Origin: Cocos nucifera
Lineage: Eukaryota > Streptophyta > Magnoliopsida > Arecales > Arecaceae
DNA length: 64,000 bases
Direction of reading: 5' to 3'
Assembly (NCBI GenBank): GCA_006176705.1
Contig: QRFJ01004873.1
Span: forward strand, 1 to 64,000
A program made the translations under genes and the position numbers. Positions 23,980-35,901 of the stretch are shown here, one piece after another; position 1 is the stretch's first letter, and each line of letters starts with the position of its first letter. The notes below the pieces were generated by a model. It was not told the origin of the DNA. It worked only from the letters and a program-made list of their open reading frames with translations, and made no database searches.

Positions 23980-26464
23980 TGAAAGGAATATGCCCTCAAG
24001 CCAATTAATTTTTTGGGCTGTTCTTTTTCCTCCAAACTGATGTAATGGCATTTTTAATAAATAAATAAAGGCATTTAGTTCATCATATGCAATATCTTAT
24101 TATTTATTTAAGATTATGATGAATCCTATAAATTAGGACTATGATTTTAGGATTATGATGAGATCATACCAGTGATATCTAAAATCTTAAAATTTAAATA
24201 TTCCTAGTCGATGGGACATTGAGTTAGGGATCAATATTTTACAGTAAGACTAGCATATTCTTTGTATGCTCGATTGAGAGGGTGATTGATCTCATAATAA
24301 CTTGTGTATGACACTAATACAAGAATGTGGATGTTCATTAGAGAATGAATTCACTGAATTGATCCAAATCAAGAATATCTAATGGACTCTTATCTACATG
24401 TCAATAGATGGTTCTCATAGTGGAATTTGTGCATGTAATCCTTTGACCTGAAACTACCATAGAATCTTATATATGTAAATCCATATTTTGGTTCATACTC
24501 ATTCATGACTCAGTTATGTACGGGATGATCTGGATATGGTAGATTATATATATGAAGGTTGTGAGTAGGTTAACATGGAATCGATCTCTACTGGTACGGA
24601 GAAAGAGCATCCTACCTGCTTCAAATAAATGATGATTCAGGAAGACTTTGATCAAAGCATGATGAAAATTAAAAATGATTTCTAATATTTTATTAAATAA
24701 ATCATCATCATATGATTGAAAGAGAAATGAATATGATATTGGGATTGACATATTTCCATACCCAGAGTCATATTTAGGATACAGGGAGATCGAAGGATCT
24801 AGTTGCATGGTAATTTTCACTGAAGGGTATTTTTGGTATTTTCATCAAAATTTCTCATCTTTTGGAAAGTCATGATACATTGCCAGACATCAATCATGTC
24901 TTGTGGGTTCAATCAAATTAAAATTTTAATTTGATCATTAAATTAGAAAGTGTTCTAAATTAAGTCAAATTGGGTTGGCTAGTTTTGATCTAAATCGGTT
25001 TGGTTGAGTTCTAACCAGATTAGGTCAAATCACACCCAGACTCACTGCTAGTTAGATGTGGAACCCTATGAGTCACACACAAAGAGAGCTGATTAAGGAT
25101 TTAAATTGGATTAGACCATGTTTGCAAGATGAACATGCTAGCACATGTAGCAAACCCTAGCACCTAGTTTCGAATTGGATTCGAATTGGCTTCCAATTTG
25201 GGTTAATTTAGATCCGATTTGAGCCAAATAGGATTTGGTCTTGAATTGGATTAACCTAGACTGATTAAGCTTTAGTTGGAGTGCCACATACCTGAATCCC
25301 ATGTACTAGAGAGTCTCTCTCTTGCGTGTGGGAAGTTTTCCATGCGCAAAGAATTTTTGGCGCATGGAATTTGTTGGCGCCTACCTTCTTTGATTTTTCC
25401 CATTTGTTATGTCACGTAAAAATTTTGAATAGGCTTGGACATCTGATATGAGGCCATAAAGAGTCCTTCTACAAGTTGAAAACTCCATTTTATTTTTAAT
25501 TTTTGTCGCCCAGGATGTTTTGTTGCCAAAAACTCCTTGCCGCCCAAGACTCCATGCCGCCCACTCCTTCTTGATGCCTCTTGGACCAAGTCAAAGTCCC
25601 TTGGGACTTTGACTATTCAAAGATTATCTCCATGCCTTCTTGCTGAATGTGCATTCTTTTTTAGAGCCATTGGATGCCCCTTTTATTTGATCTAATGGAT
25701 GAAATGGGTGGCGCCAATAATGAAATATTGCGACTCTTCGTAAATAACTTACGTAGAATTAGTCCAAGAGTCCTTCTGCTTTAAGGCAGCTCTTGGACTA
25801 AGTCTACATCTCGTTATTTGCTGATGAGGTGTGAGATTAGCTAAAGGGACATTAGATTTTTTTTAAAAGGGAGCGAGAAATTTAGTTGGCACCCCTACGT
25901 ACATTATAAATAGGGGTGTGCACCAAGAGCTGTAGGTGTGAAAATTATCTTTCTTTCTTACAAGAGTTTCTTTTTGTCCAATTTTCTTTCTTTCCTTCTC
26001 TTGTCTAGATCTTGTCCTTATAAGAACAAAAAGTCATCTTAAGACTAAGAGATTTGGAAGGAAAATTAAGAAGACAAAAGAAAAAGAAAGATAGATAAGG
26101 AGAGGTAAGGAAGATGACATAAAGGCTAAAGAAGGTCTTGCCCTTTCAATTAAAGTTCTTATTATTAGAACTCTAATTATATAAATCAGAGGTGCTAGTA
26201 TCTTGATCAAGTCTTTGTGTGGATCAATGCTGGAGGATGAACACGTGGGCACCTGGTGGAAACCCTGACGGACTGCTACAGGCAATCAGGGTCAATTTAG
26301 GGTTTAGCGATAAGAGGTATGTTCTAATACTTTCTTTTATATTACACATGCATCTTGTATGATTTAATTGCTAATAAGGTGGTCCTTAGGTTTGGGTTTA
26401 GTTTATATGATTTCATGTTTTTGCTTTGAAATCCATGCTTTCGTCCAGTACACCAATCCCATCA
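23980..26464 (+). repeat. 3' LTR of element B
   Basis: 2485 bp, starting TGAAAGG after the decayed purine tract GCAAGTGCGAGA (about 23967-23978). It carries the U3 hairpin (25761-25799), TATA box (25905-25913) and GC-rich repeats (25504-25590) in the same order as the 5' LTR. Confidence 0.94.
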
Positions 26465-26469
26465 ATGTT

Positions 26470-27596
26470 CTCCTTTAACAATCATTAAAGCTTGTCTCGA
26501 CTGAGCCAAATATATTTGGACTCACTCAGGAACCTTTACCTGATTTGACTAGAGCTTGTTTTGGTCAAAAAAGGGTTGTCTTAATTTATGAGATAAATTT
26601 TAGACAACACCTGCCATTTTCGATCACCTACTAAATCTTATTTTCGGACATTGGTCAAATGTTGACCCCGGACACTTAGACAGCTGCCCATTTATCATGC
26701 ACCCAAAGGAGAGTACCTGAAGACTTATCCTCCTGCTAAAATATAGACAGAAAGAGGGTGCATATCTAGGGAGGCGTGCACCCCATGAGGATAAAGCTGG
26801 AGTCCCATACAAATGGGACTCCAGGGTTGCTTCAGGGGATTAAACTGTGTGGCACCAAGTAGTCTTATTTGACCCAGTCTTGGTGCCACCTTAGGAGGGT
26901 TTTGAGGGTCTCTCATCTGATTAGATTAGATGATGTCATCCCATCAATCAAATTTAGATTTGATTGCACAATGGGTCATGATTGGCCAAGATGATGTGGC
27001 ACTGCATGGTGCAGTAGGATCTTTATAAATCCTATCTACACTTAAAATTTAATATTTTCTACCTTTAGCCAATGCCACAAAGCCTCTCTCCCTCCTCCAT
27101 GCCACCCTCTAGTCCTCTCTCTCCTCTCCATGCCCAAGAGCTTTTGGACATGAATAAGGTACGATCCAAGCAAGTAAAAGGCATCAGGAAAGGAAGAAGG
27201 TAGCACTACTGTAAGAGATAACAACTCTTTTTCAAAAGCAGTTTTGAAAACCTTCAAATCAGATCTAGATCTAATTTTTAGAGGATTGATTGAGAAGAAG
27301 AAGATCTCTAGATCCTGCTTGAGTGGATACTGGTAGAGGCCAGGCGCTTGCGTGGCTACATCCAGAACCTCAGGCAAACATCAAAATCATCATAGGTTAA
27401 TTGGATTACCCAAAATAAAGGTATAATTAAATTAGATTTAATTTTTATTTTTTTTATTTTTATTATCAAATCAATAAGATCAGTTCTGAGGAGTCTCAGA
27501 TCTAATTAGAATCTTAGAGAAAAAATTTTAAAATATTCTTTTTGATCCAATCAGATCTTAACGAATCTGATTCGGAAAACAAGGTTTTTCCCTTTA
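26470..27596 (+). repeat. 3' LTR of element A, second part
   Basis: It resumes after the ATGTT duplication and ends ...TTTTTCCCTTTA, a decayed TTCA terminus. U3 hairpin GGAGTCCCAT/ATGGGACTCC at 26799-26822; TATA box TATAAAT at 27024-27030. GTAGT (27597-27601) would be the right target duplication of A within C; the left copy is outside the window. Confidence 0.88.
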
Positions 27597-28660
27597 GTAG
27601 TGTCTGGGTTGGCTCTAACTGATTGGGCTCATAGGTTTCTTAGATCATTTCTCATCGGAGACTTTCTTCTCGAGTCTAATCTATCTTCTAATGCCACCAT
27701 CTAGAACAAACTATTTTTCAAGGAAGATGGTGTGTCAACTCATAATCATACTATGATCTTCTGGGAGATAGAAATAATATCCTAATGACTCTTATGGATA
27801 TTTAATAAATCGAGCTCTAAAGGATCTAAATTCTAATTTGTTCGCTTGTTGTCTCTTGATAAGAGCTGGACAATCCCAAATTCTAAAATGACTCAGACTT
27901 GGTTTCTTACCATGCCACATCTCATACGGTATGGTTGGAATGGTTTTAGAGGAAATCCTGTTGAGTAAATATATATCGGTCATCAAATTATGTCTCTAAA
28001 GAAACTCAAGGAGGTTTGTGAAAGTCATCATGGATCGAACCATACCTAATAGGATCTGGTTTCTCCATTCTAAAACTCTGTTGAGTTGAGGCATTCTAGG
28101 TGGAGTCCATTGAGAGACTATGCCATTATTCTTAAGATAGTCTAGAAATTTTTGACTAAGATATTTGCCTCCTCGATCTGATCAAAAATTCTTAATGGAT
28201 TTTTCTATTTATTTTTCTACTTTGAGTCTGAATTCCTTGAATTTTTCAAAGGCTTCAGACTTATGTCGCATCAAATACATATACCCATACCGAGATAGAT
28301 CATCTGTAAAGATGATGAAGTAGACATAATTGCCTCGGGCTAACACATCAAATGGGTTGCACACATCTATATGTACCAAGGCAAGTAGGTCTGTGTCCCT
28401 TTCACCATGTCCTACGAAAGGAAGCTTTGTCATTTTATCGTGAAGGCATGATTCATAAATTGAATATGACTCGAAAGTCAATGGACTCAATAGCCCAAAT
28501 TTTTTCAATTTCTTAATCCTATCTTCAGCTATATGACTTAGGCTATGGTGCCAAAGATACCTATCATTTAGACTATCCCTAGGTCGCTTTGATCTTATGG
28601 CATTCATATTTTGCTCGATATTAAAAATAGAAACATCAATATGTAACTGATAGAGACCAT
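27597..28660 (-). pseudogene. pol: pre-integrase and integrase region of element C (broken)
   Basis: Minus-strand pieces: 28607-28209 contains RYLWHHSLSHIAEDRIKKL, SCLHDKMTKLPFVGHGER, the integrase start HIDVCNPFD (His-Ile-Asp, for HTDVCGP) and FTDDLSRYGYMYLMRHKSEAF. 27986-27792 contains LLNRISSKTIPTIPYEMWHGKKPS, the C-terminal part. Between them (28208-27987) frames are broken although the TPPxxPQLNGV block is recognisable. Homology stops at 27597, at the position matching about 39637 of F. Confidence 0.85.
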
Positions 28661-29866
28661 TTATAAGAAAACCACTTATAATTTTATTTTTTTTTATAAA
28701 GAATATTACAATGGTCCTTAAAAAAACTAATTACATAGTCTTCTTGTGCTAAACATGAAATAGAAATCAAATTTTTGCTTGCTGTAGGCACATAAAAATA
28801 ATCTCTAAGAACTAAATCTAATCCTGATGGTAGTCGAAGAGGATGAGTTCCTATGACCATAGTAGCAACTCTTGCTCCATTTTTGATGCATAGGATCATC
28901 TCACCATCTCTCAGTCTCCTACTATCCTCAAGATCTTACATAGAAGTGCACAAGTGAGCACTAAAACCAGAGTCAAGCACCCAACTGGATGTAGAAGAAA
29001 TTATAAGGTTATATTCTATAACAAGCATACCTCCAGAAGGATCTATCTCCTTCTTGTTCTTTAGGCTGGCTAGGTAAAGAGAGTAGTTCCACTTCCAGTA
29101 GCCATCTGTGTTGCAATAGAAACACTTTTCCTTATCAGCGGCCTTTATCTTTGGCTCTACCTTCTTCTTCTGCCCACCTTCCACTTTTTACTTCTTTGCG
29201 ATCTTCTTCTTCTTCTCAAAAGACTTTCTCTTGAAAGAAGTCTGCTCCATAGCCAGCACTGAGTTCTTTGAACCTTTCATAGAGAGCTCGGCAGTAACCA
29301 GCATGTTCATGAGTTCAGCCAGGTATTTTGAAGTTTATGCATATGATAGTTCATGATGAACTATCCATACGCATCAGTCAAAGATTGCAGAATTATATCA
29401 ATCTGCAAATCTTGATCTAACTTGATACTGAGCTTCTCAAGCTTTTCTAAGTCCTTGATCATCATCAGATAATGATCTTGGACTGACTGTCCATCATGCA
29501 TCTGAGCCTTAAAAGTCTCTTAGTGATTTGATATTTGGCTGCGCGATTCTATTCACCAAACAACTCTTGTAGGTGAGCCAATATTTGGTGACTAGTCTTA
29601 ATATCTTCATGTTGGCGCTGGAGCTCATCAAACATCGAGCCCAATATGTAATACCTAGTTCTGTTATCTTCATCCATCTATTTTTTCAGAGATGCTCTCT
29701 GATCAGCGGGTGGACGTGCTGGTAAAGTGGGAGGATCCTATTCCAACATATAAGTCAACTTCTTAAAATTCAAAATAATTTTAAAATTCTGGAGCCAATC
29801 CTTGTAGTTGGGTTCGATCAGTCTATGGGTGCCCAGGATATGGGCTAGTAGATTGGACGCAGATAT
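28660..29866 (-). pseudogene. gag-pol: gag and protease region of element C (broken)
   Basis: The capsid frame begins at 29866 on the minus strand, where the ATG found in A and F has become ATA. Homology to gag of A continues with several stops and a frameshift. At 29184-28936 the nucleocapsid end is open: the zinc knuckle keeps two Cys but has Tyr for His and Tyr for the last Cys. The protease signature WVLDSG (DSG at 28974-28966) is intact, unlike in A and B. A further open piece (28899-28684) covers the pre-integrase linker. Confidence 0.85.
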
Positions 29867-31758
29867 TTTTCTATAGAGAGTCAAAGTTTCTAGTTAGATT
29901 TTGTAATTAGACTTAACCAATTTATTTAGAGATTTTATTTTTTAATTAATTAGGCTCCCATTATTTATTCGAATCCCTACACTTTTTTGGCAGAGATGCA
30001 AAAATCTCCATAATTATAGATTTCTACTGGATGGTGCGGTCCCATCGACTGGTTCACCATCTTATCTAATAGTTATTGATGATAGGTCAATCGATGAGTG
30101 GATAATTCTTGTCCAATGATTCTCTAATTATAGTGCACCCAAACCTGGTCTCTAATTCATGATGCTCATCGTGCCTGGAATATTACTCCACTCCTTAGTT
30201 AAGTCAGACCTACCATTTGCATGAATTAGATTTTTGATTGGGTCTCTCATCATTTTCGAAATATTGAGCCCAACCCATCCTCCAACCCCTAGCATTCAAT
30301 GCCTAATAGACATGATTGCATCTTCCCAATGCAACTGAACCACTATATCTAGCTGAGAACAATCAACTCCAGAAAGGGCCCACACATCTATAATGGTGGA
30401 AGATCTTAGACTTAATATTTTCTTTGGAAGATTTAATTAGGTCTCTTTAAACTTAACTTGACTTAGTTATAATAATTCTGACTAATCTAGTGGCATGGGT
30501 TGGCTCGAATTGTTAGCTACCTCAAATCAGAATTGGATCGACACAAATGGCTAGATAAGTAAGATCGGGGAAAGGGATATGCCATTAACTCTATAAGAAT
30601 GCATTCATATTGAGTAGCTCCCAATTAAAAATTAGTTGATCGTACTTGCCAGACTTACCTTAAATACTAAATTATCAAATCAGAACCAATCGAATTAGCC
30701 TGCAATCTAGGCTCGAACCATAGAGCCAAATTAGGTCTTGACTTGATCGAGTCACATCTCAATGTGATTCGACCTTTATCTAGATTTAATCCTATTAGGT
30801 TGATCAATTTTAAGCTTTTTTTGATCCAATCTTACCAACTCTTGATTCGATTTGATCAACCACTTGACCTAATTAAGCTACCCAAGTTCGAATCCAATTT
30901 TATGAAGATGTCTTAGATCTAAAAATTCATAATTTTTAGATCTAATTAATTTTATAATTTTAATTTTTAATTAAGTTTGGATTCATGAACAAAATATGTA
31001 TCAAAATTCTAGGGTTTTAGCATCTAGAATTTTGTAGAAAATAAGTTCTGATTTCTGATTAAGGACAAATGCACAACACCTCTACACATCATAAGAACAC
31101 CTGATTGAATGGAAGGAGAGGATTTTTAAACCCTACTTTGTTCTTATGACTAGATGGGCAAGAAAAATGTCTTAATCAAAAATATATTTTTTAAAATAAA
31201 ATAAGTTAAATCTAAATCATATATCATATATGCAATCAAAGATCTAACCTATACATGCCTTGCATACATCTCATGTATCATAACTCAATCAACCATGCAT
31301 GCTTTCAGATATGATATATCACATATTAAATCTAAAAAATAAAATTTTAAATTTGATCACATCAAAATAAAACTATTCTAGATATTTTATAGAACTATTC
31401 TATAATTAGTCTAAGCATGCATCTTTCATATCTCATATGAATAAATTAAAAATTTAAAACTCTATTTTCTATTTTTTAGATATGCTTACAATAATTATAA
31501 TATCAAAAAAATAGAAATAAGATAGATCTAAAATTATATTTAATTAAATTAATAACATGATTATACTAGACTACATATAGAACTATCCTATTACTAGTCT
31601 AGTCATGCATCTCATACATTATAGATTTAAATCATATAATTTTTAATTTTTTAATTTTAGATTTAATTACATCTAATGTGATATATGAAATATTTTAATA
31701 TTATATCATAAATAAAAATTAAATTAAATCTAAAATAGATCTGAAGAACTGCTAACGC
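29867..31758 (-). other. Leader of element C
   Basis: About 1.9 kb, the inverted homolog of the leaders of A and F, without a gene. The nested stem structure lies at 31055-31178: outer arms TGATTAAGG and the shorter CTTAATCA, inner arms CATAAGAAC (31090-31098) and GTTCTTATG (31140-31148). Confidence 0.85.
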
Positions 31759-31759
31759 A

Positions 31760-31771
31760 GCTTTGACACCA
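31760..31771 (-). other. Decayed primer-binding site of element C
   Basis: The minus strand reads TGGTGTCAAAGC two bases after the LTR end, two transitions away from TGGTATCAGAGC. Confidence 0.7.
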
Positions 31772-31773
31772 GT

Positions 31774-33594
31774 TGAAGGAAAATCTAAATTTCCACCGTA
31801 GGATCGTTCAGATCTGATTAGATCTGAGATAGATTTTTCTACAAAAATTTTTATGATCTAATCAGATTTAAGAGTTCTCAAATATGATCAAGATGATATA
31901 ATATTAAAAATTAAAAATAAAATTAAATCATATTTAATTTAAGTACCTGATTGGATAATCTAATTATCCTGCGATGATCTTGATCATTTCTAAGGTTCTG
32001 GAATGAGCTATGCATGCGCCTGGCCTCTATCGATATCCACTCAGGCAGGATCTAGACATCTTCTTCTCATGAATCTTTCTTCAAAAGATTAGATCTAAAT
32101 TAGATCTGTAGATCCTTTAAAAATATCTTGAATGTTGCTTGCTCGTCTCACGAAGACCATCACATAGATGCTGAATCTTGTACCAAAATCCTTGGACCTT
32201 CTTCTCTGATTTGTGCCCAACCTTTGGTATGTAGAAGAGGGAGAGAGAGAGAGCATCAGAGGGGGCATGGGATATGATAGGGGTGACAGCAACTTGGGCA
32301 TGAAATATTTTTCATACGATGATAGCACAATGGTGTGAGAAGGAGTTTAAAAACTTATATGCTATCTAGAGTTCCTCTTTGACCAAATAACCTATTATTT
32401 GATTAAAGGGATATCAGGAATTAATGTCCACATCAAATAACAGATCTCTATCTAGTTTTGATGCTAAAAATCCCTCTAGAAATTGGTGACAAGAGAAGAT
32501 AAAGAAGAGTCCATTGCGCCTAGGACTCTTCCCTCAAGAGTTTGATCCAAATCAAACTCTATCAAAACCTTATCAAAGAACCACCAAAAATCATGAAATT
32601 TGGCACACCCAAATTATGACTCAAGCCCTATTACATAACCAAAAATGAAAGCAAAAAAATTTTCAAAGAATTTTTTAGAAGCATCTAATCAGGTGACCCT
32701 CAATTTTCTTAAATAGGTCAACTTTTGACCCTAGTCCAATCGCACTAGGAATGGATTTAATTTCTATAATTAATCTAACATAGAGTAATTCCAATCAGAT
32801 AAAAATAAATTCATTCAAGATATAGGAATGGGTTAAATCAAATTTGACTCGATTGCGATGAATCAGAAAGATTACAAAAGAAGAAAGCCAGTCTCAATCG
32901 TGTGCTAGCATGATTACCTTGAACCTGATTGGATCTAATCCAAATCAATCGAACTGGGTTAGCTCAATTGATGACATCCAAATCCAAACCCTTATTTGTG
33001 TGATCTAATTAAGTTCAATTTTGTATGGTAATAAGACATGTCATGATCTCTATCATTTACATCATCAAAACACTTTTCGATGGACCAGAATTTTTTTGAT
33101 TCATACAATTAGAATGATCAATCATCAAAATCATTCTAATTACTTCCAAAATCTACCAGTGACACCTAGTAGTATATGGTGGCAACCTATCAAAATTGAA
33201 AGCAAACCTCTCGGTGTAGCTACCTGTGTGATTGATTTCTTCTATCTTGAGCTCTGATAGGATTATGGTTAAGGTAAACTCGGCAAACCCAACATCCATC
33301 ATATTAATTAATCATTTGATTCGAGTTTGATGTGAAACCCTAATAGAAACTCTTTCTATCATCTTCATACTGCCATGGCCATGGGCTTAAGAACTTAATC
33401 TTATGATTATCATAGGGCTACTCCTCATCTATCGAGGTAGATAGATCTCCTATTGGTGCAATCCAATTTCTATAATGAACATGCTATAGCCAACATACAA
33501 CTCAAAATTTTAAATGGCTAGAAGATCGAGTAATGGTATAGTCAAACTATAACACCCTCAAGGTAAACTACCAATGCATCTCAGGTCAAAGAAC
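31774..33594 (-). repeat. 5' LTR of element C, distal (R/U5-side) part
   Basis: It starts TGAAGGAAAATC (reverse of the LTR end) and runs to AGAAC (33590-33594), the left target duplication of F. Hairpin arms GAAGAGTCC (32504-32512) and GGACTCTTC (32523-32531). The middle of this LTR (about 32100-32900) aligns with J at 57100-57900 and not with F. Confidence 0.88.
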
Positions 33595-34918
33595 TGTTAG
33601 ATATATGTGCCCTAGAAGCTAGAATTGGCTGACACTTATAATACACTTCTAGGGGCAAAATTATAATTTTGACTAAAATTAATAAATGGGTTATTTTCTA
33701 TCACATATGTGTATTTAGTGTCTGTGATATATCCTTTGAGTTAATGGTAATGATAATTCATATTTTCAAGAGTTGAAAATTTAAGACATGAATAATCATT
33801 GTTAACTCATAAATTGCTCCCGACCATAGGATCATCATGAGGATGGTGATTGATCCGGAAGGTTGGTGTACAATCGCTTCTCTTTAGTAGATGAGTCTTA
33901 AGTCTATGGTGTGGAGACACCGGAGCGAGAGTACAGGTACTCGTTAGAGAACGAGGGCACTGAGCGTGACCACCTCGAGTAGTCATTAGGGAGTCTACCT
34001 TCTCATCGATGACTGACTCGATGCTGTAGTAGTGTGTCTGGTTCTTTGACCTGAGGTGCATCGACAGTTCACCTTGAGGGTGTTATAGTTTGACTACACC
34101 ATTACTAGGTCTCCTAGCCATATGGAACCCTGAGGTGTATGTTGGCTATAGCATGTTCATTGTAGGAACTGGATGGCATCAAGATGGAATCTATCTACCT
34201 CGGTGGTAGAGGAGCAGCCCTATGATAATCATGAGAATCAAGTCCAGAAGCCCATGGCCATGGCAAGAGTGAAATAATAGAAAGAGTTTCTATTTAGATT
34301 TTCACATTGGACTCGAATCGAATGATTACATCATATGACAGAGACTAGGGTTTGACGAGTTCACCTAAACCCTAATCTGATCGGGGCTCAAGATAGAAGA
34401 ACTGAATCACACAGGTAGCTGCACCAAGAGGTTCGCATTCAGCTCTGATGGGTTGCCACCATATACTGCTAGGTGTCACTGGTGGATTTTGGGAGCAATT
34501 AGAATGATTTAGATGATCGATCATTCTAGCTGTTCGAATCAGAAGAGTTCTGATCCATCGAAAGGAGTTTCGATGATGTCGATGATAGAGATCATGACAT
34601 ATCCCATTACCATACAGAACTAAACCTAACTGGGTCACACAAACAAGGGTTTGAATCTGGTGATCATCAATTGAACTGATCTAGTTCAATTGATCTGAAT
34701 GAGATTCAATTAGGTTCAAGGAAATCGTGCTAGCACTCGATTGAACCTAACGTTCTTCTTTTGCTATCATAAATAAGTTGTCCTGTCTGAGCCAAAGGAG
34801 TTTGTGCTCAATCAGAGGCCTTCATATGGTCTGACTGGAGGTTGTCCAAGTCAGAATAGGTTGTCTTATTTTATAAGACATTACCTGCCATTTTTGGTCA
34901 CCTGCCATTTCTTGTTCT

Positions 34919-34985
34919 TTGACTTTGGTCAAAAGTCTACCTTTGACTGGTCAAACGTTGACCATTGACACTTTGACTTTTGACC
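34919..34985 (+). promoter_or_regulatory. W-box cluster in U3 of F 5' LTR
   Basis: Eight TTGAC cores lie in 66 bp. Plus-strand cores are at 34919, 34943, 34958, 34965, 34973 and 34980; minus-strand cores (GTCAA) are at 34928 and 34950. TTGAC(C/T) is the binding core of WRKY transcription factors. The same cluster is in E (about 947-1013), F 3' LTR (42661-42727), H (63481-63547), the solo LTR and D. It lies about 310 bp upstream of the TATA box. Confidence 0.7.
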
Positions 34986-35096
34986 ACATGTCATGCACCT
35001 ATTGGAGAGCTGGTGGGGGCCTGTCCCCCTATCAGAACCTGGCAAGGAAGAAGGGCGCACGCCACCCTAGGCGTGTGCCCAAGTTGGAGGCGCCTA

Positions 35097-35121
35097 GGAG
35101 TCCTTGTTGGACAAGGACTCC
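35097..35121 (+). other. U3 hairpin, F 5' LTR
   Basis: Perfect 11-bp arms GGAGTCCTTGT and ACAAGGACTCC with loop TGG, about 170 bp upstream of the TATA box. The same sequence is at 42838-42862 (F 3'), 1124-1148 (E) and 63658-63682 (H), and inverted at 6096-6120 (solo LTR). Confidence 0.75.
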
Positions 35122-35292
35122 ATCTCCTTTTTGGATTCCAATTAGAGTTCTTCTAAGAACCAACTTTGACTGGTCTTAGGCGCCCTCTAAGTAGGAATCC
35201 AGGGGTCTCTATTCCCACCAATCAGATTTAGATCTGATTTCACAAAGGGTTGTGATTGGTTGGGAAGAAGAGGAGTTGGATCATAGCTAGTC

Positions 35293-35300
35293 TATAAATA
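35293..35300 (+). promoter_or_regulatory. TATA box of F 5' LTR
   Basis: TATAAATA, followed about 30 bp downstream by the probable start region. It is conserved in E (1320), F 3' LTR (43034) and H (63855). Confidence 0.65.
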
Positions 35301-35888
35301 AGACCCTATATCCAACTCAGATTAAAAAAAAGAGATATGATGAGATCATAGTTTCCCCATGCCCCAAGGCTGCCTCTCCCCTCCCTCTCCATGCCAAACC
35401 ACCTTCTCCCCTTGCTCTCCACATCCAAAAGGAGTTTTGGACCTTGGTTGGTGCGATTCAGATCAAAGAAAGGCGATCAAAAGTAAGAAGGCTGCGCTGC
35501 TGCAAAGGACGACTGCTCATCTTCAAAAAGAGTTTTGAAGATCCTCCAGATCAGATCCAGATCTAATTTTTGGAGGCATGATAGAGAAGAAGAGGATCTC
35601 CAGATCCAACCTGAGTGGATACCGGTAGAGGCCAGGCGCTTGCGTGGCTAAGATCCAGAACCTTCCGCTGCAAACAGGATCATCAACAGGGTAATAGGAT
35701 TACCCAGATCAGGTAAATTAAATTTGATTTAATTTATCTTTTAATTTTATTTTATTAAAATAATAAGAATCAGATCTGAAACATATCAAGATCTGATTGG
35801 GATCAAGAGAAAAATTTTTGAAATATATCTCTTGATCTGATCAGATCTGAACGAACCTGGACCAGGAAAATCAGGATTTCCCTTCAAC

Positions 35889-35901
35889 TGGTATCAGAGC
35901 C
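35889..35901 (+). other. Primer-binding site of element F
   Basis: TGGTATCAGAGCC is a perfect consensus match, two bases after the LTR end. Confidence 0.95.

Larger units (their letters stand above)
16466..26464 (+). mobile_element. Element B: complete Angela-like Copia element with ATGTT target duplication
   Basis: A full 10.0-kb element: LTRs 16466-18954 and 23980-26464, both starting TGAAAGGAATATGCCCTCAAG and ending CCCATCA. ATGTT flanks it on both sides (16461-16465 and 26465-26469). The LTR start resembles the BARE-1/Angela style (TGxxxGAxATATGCCCT), which with the gag and RNase H ends suggests the Angela lineage. It belongs to a different family from A, C, D, F and J: the leader, LTR and proteins align only at domain level. 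All domains are present in order, but frames are broken. Confidence 0.95.
7997..27596 (+). mobile_element. Element A: Angela-type Copia retrotransposon, interrupted by B
   Basis: Layout: partial 5' LTR (7997-9460), primer-binding site (9463), leader, gag (from 11342), protease-integrase, RT-RNase H (ending 15292), purine tract (15294-15305), and 3' LTR (15307-16465 and 26470-27596). Element B occupies 16466-26464. The first part of the 5' LTR lies outside the window beyond D. A is inserted into the integrase/RT junction of minus-strand element C. The coding region has many stops and frameshifts, so A cannot be autonomous. Its LTR belongs to a subfamily distinct from that of F. Confidence 0.9.
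33595..35886 (+). repeat. 5' LTR of element F
   Basis: 2292 bp, TGTTAGATATATGTGCC to CCCTTCA. W-box cluster 34919-34985, U3 hairpin 35097-35121, TATA box 35293-35300. The first ~1.15 kb and the last ~0.3 kb are shared with all Angela-type LTRs here; the middle is subfamily-specific. Confidence 0.95.

Noticed and set aside
32239..32253. GA-repeat microsatellite in the C LTR
   Set aside because: Short and absent from the sister LTR in J; ordinary simple-sequence growth.
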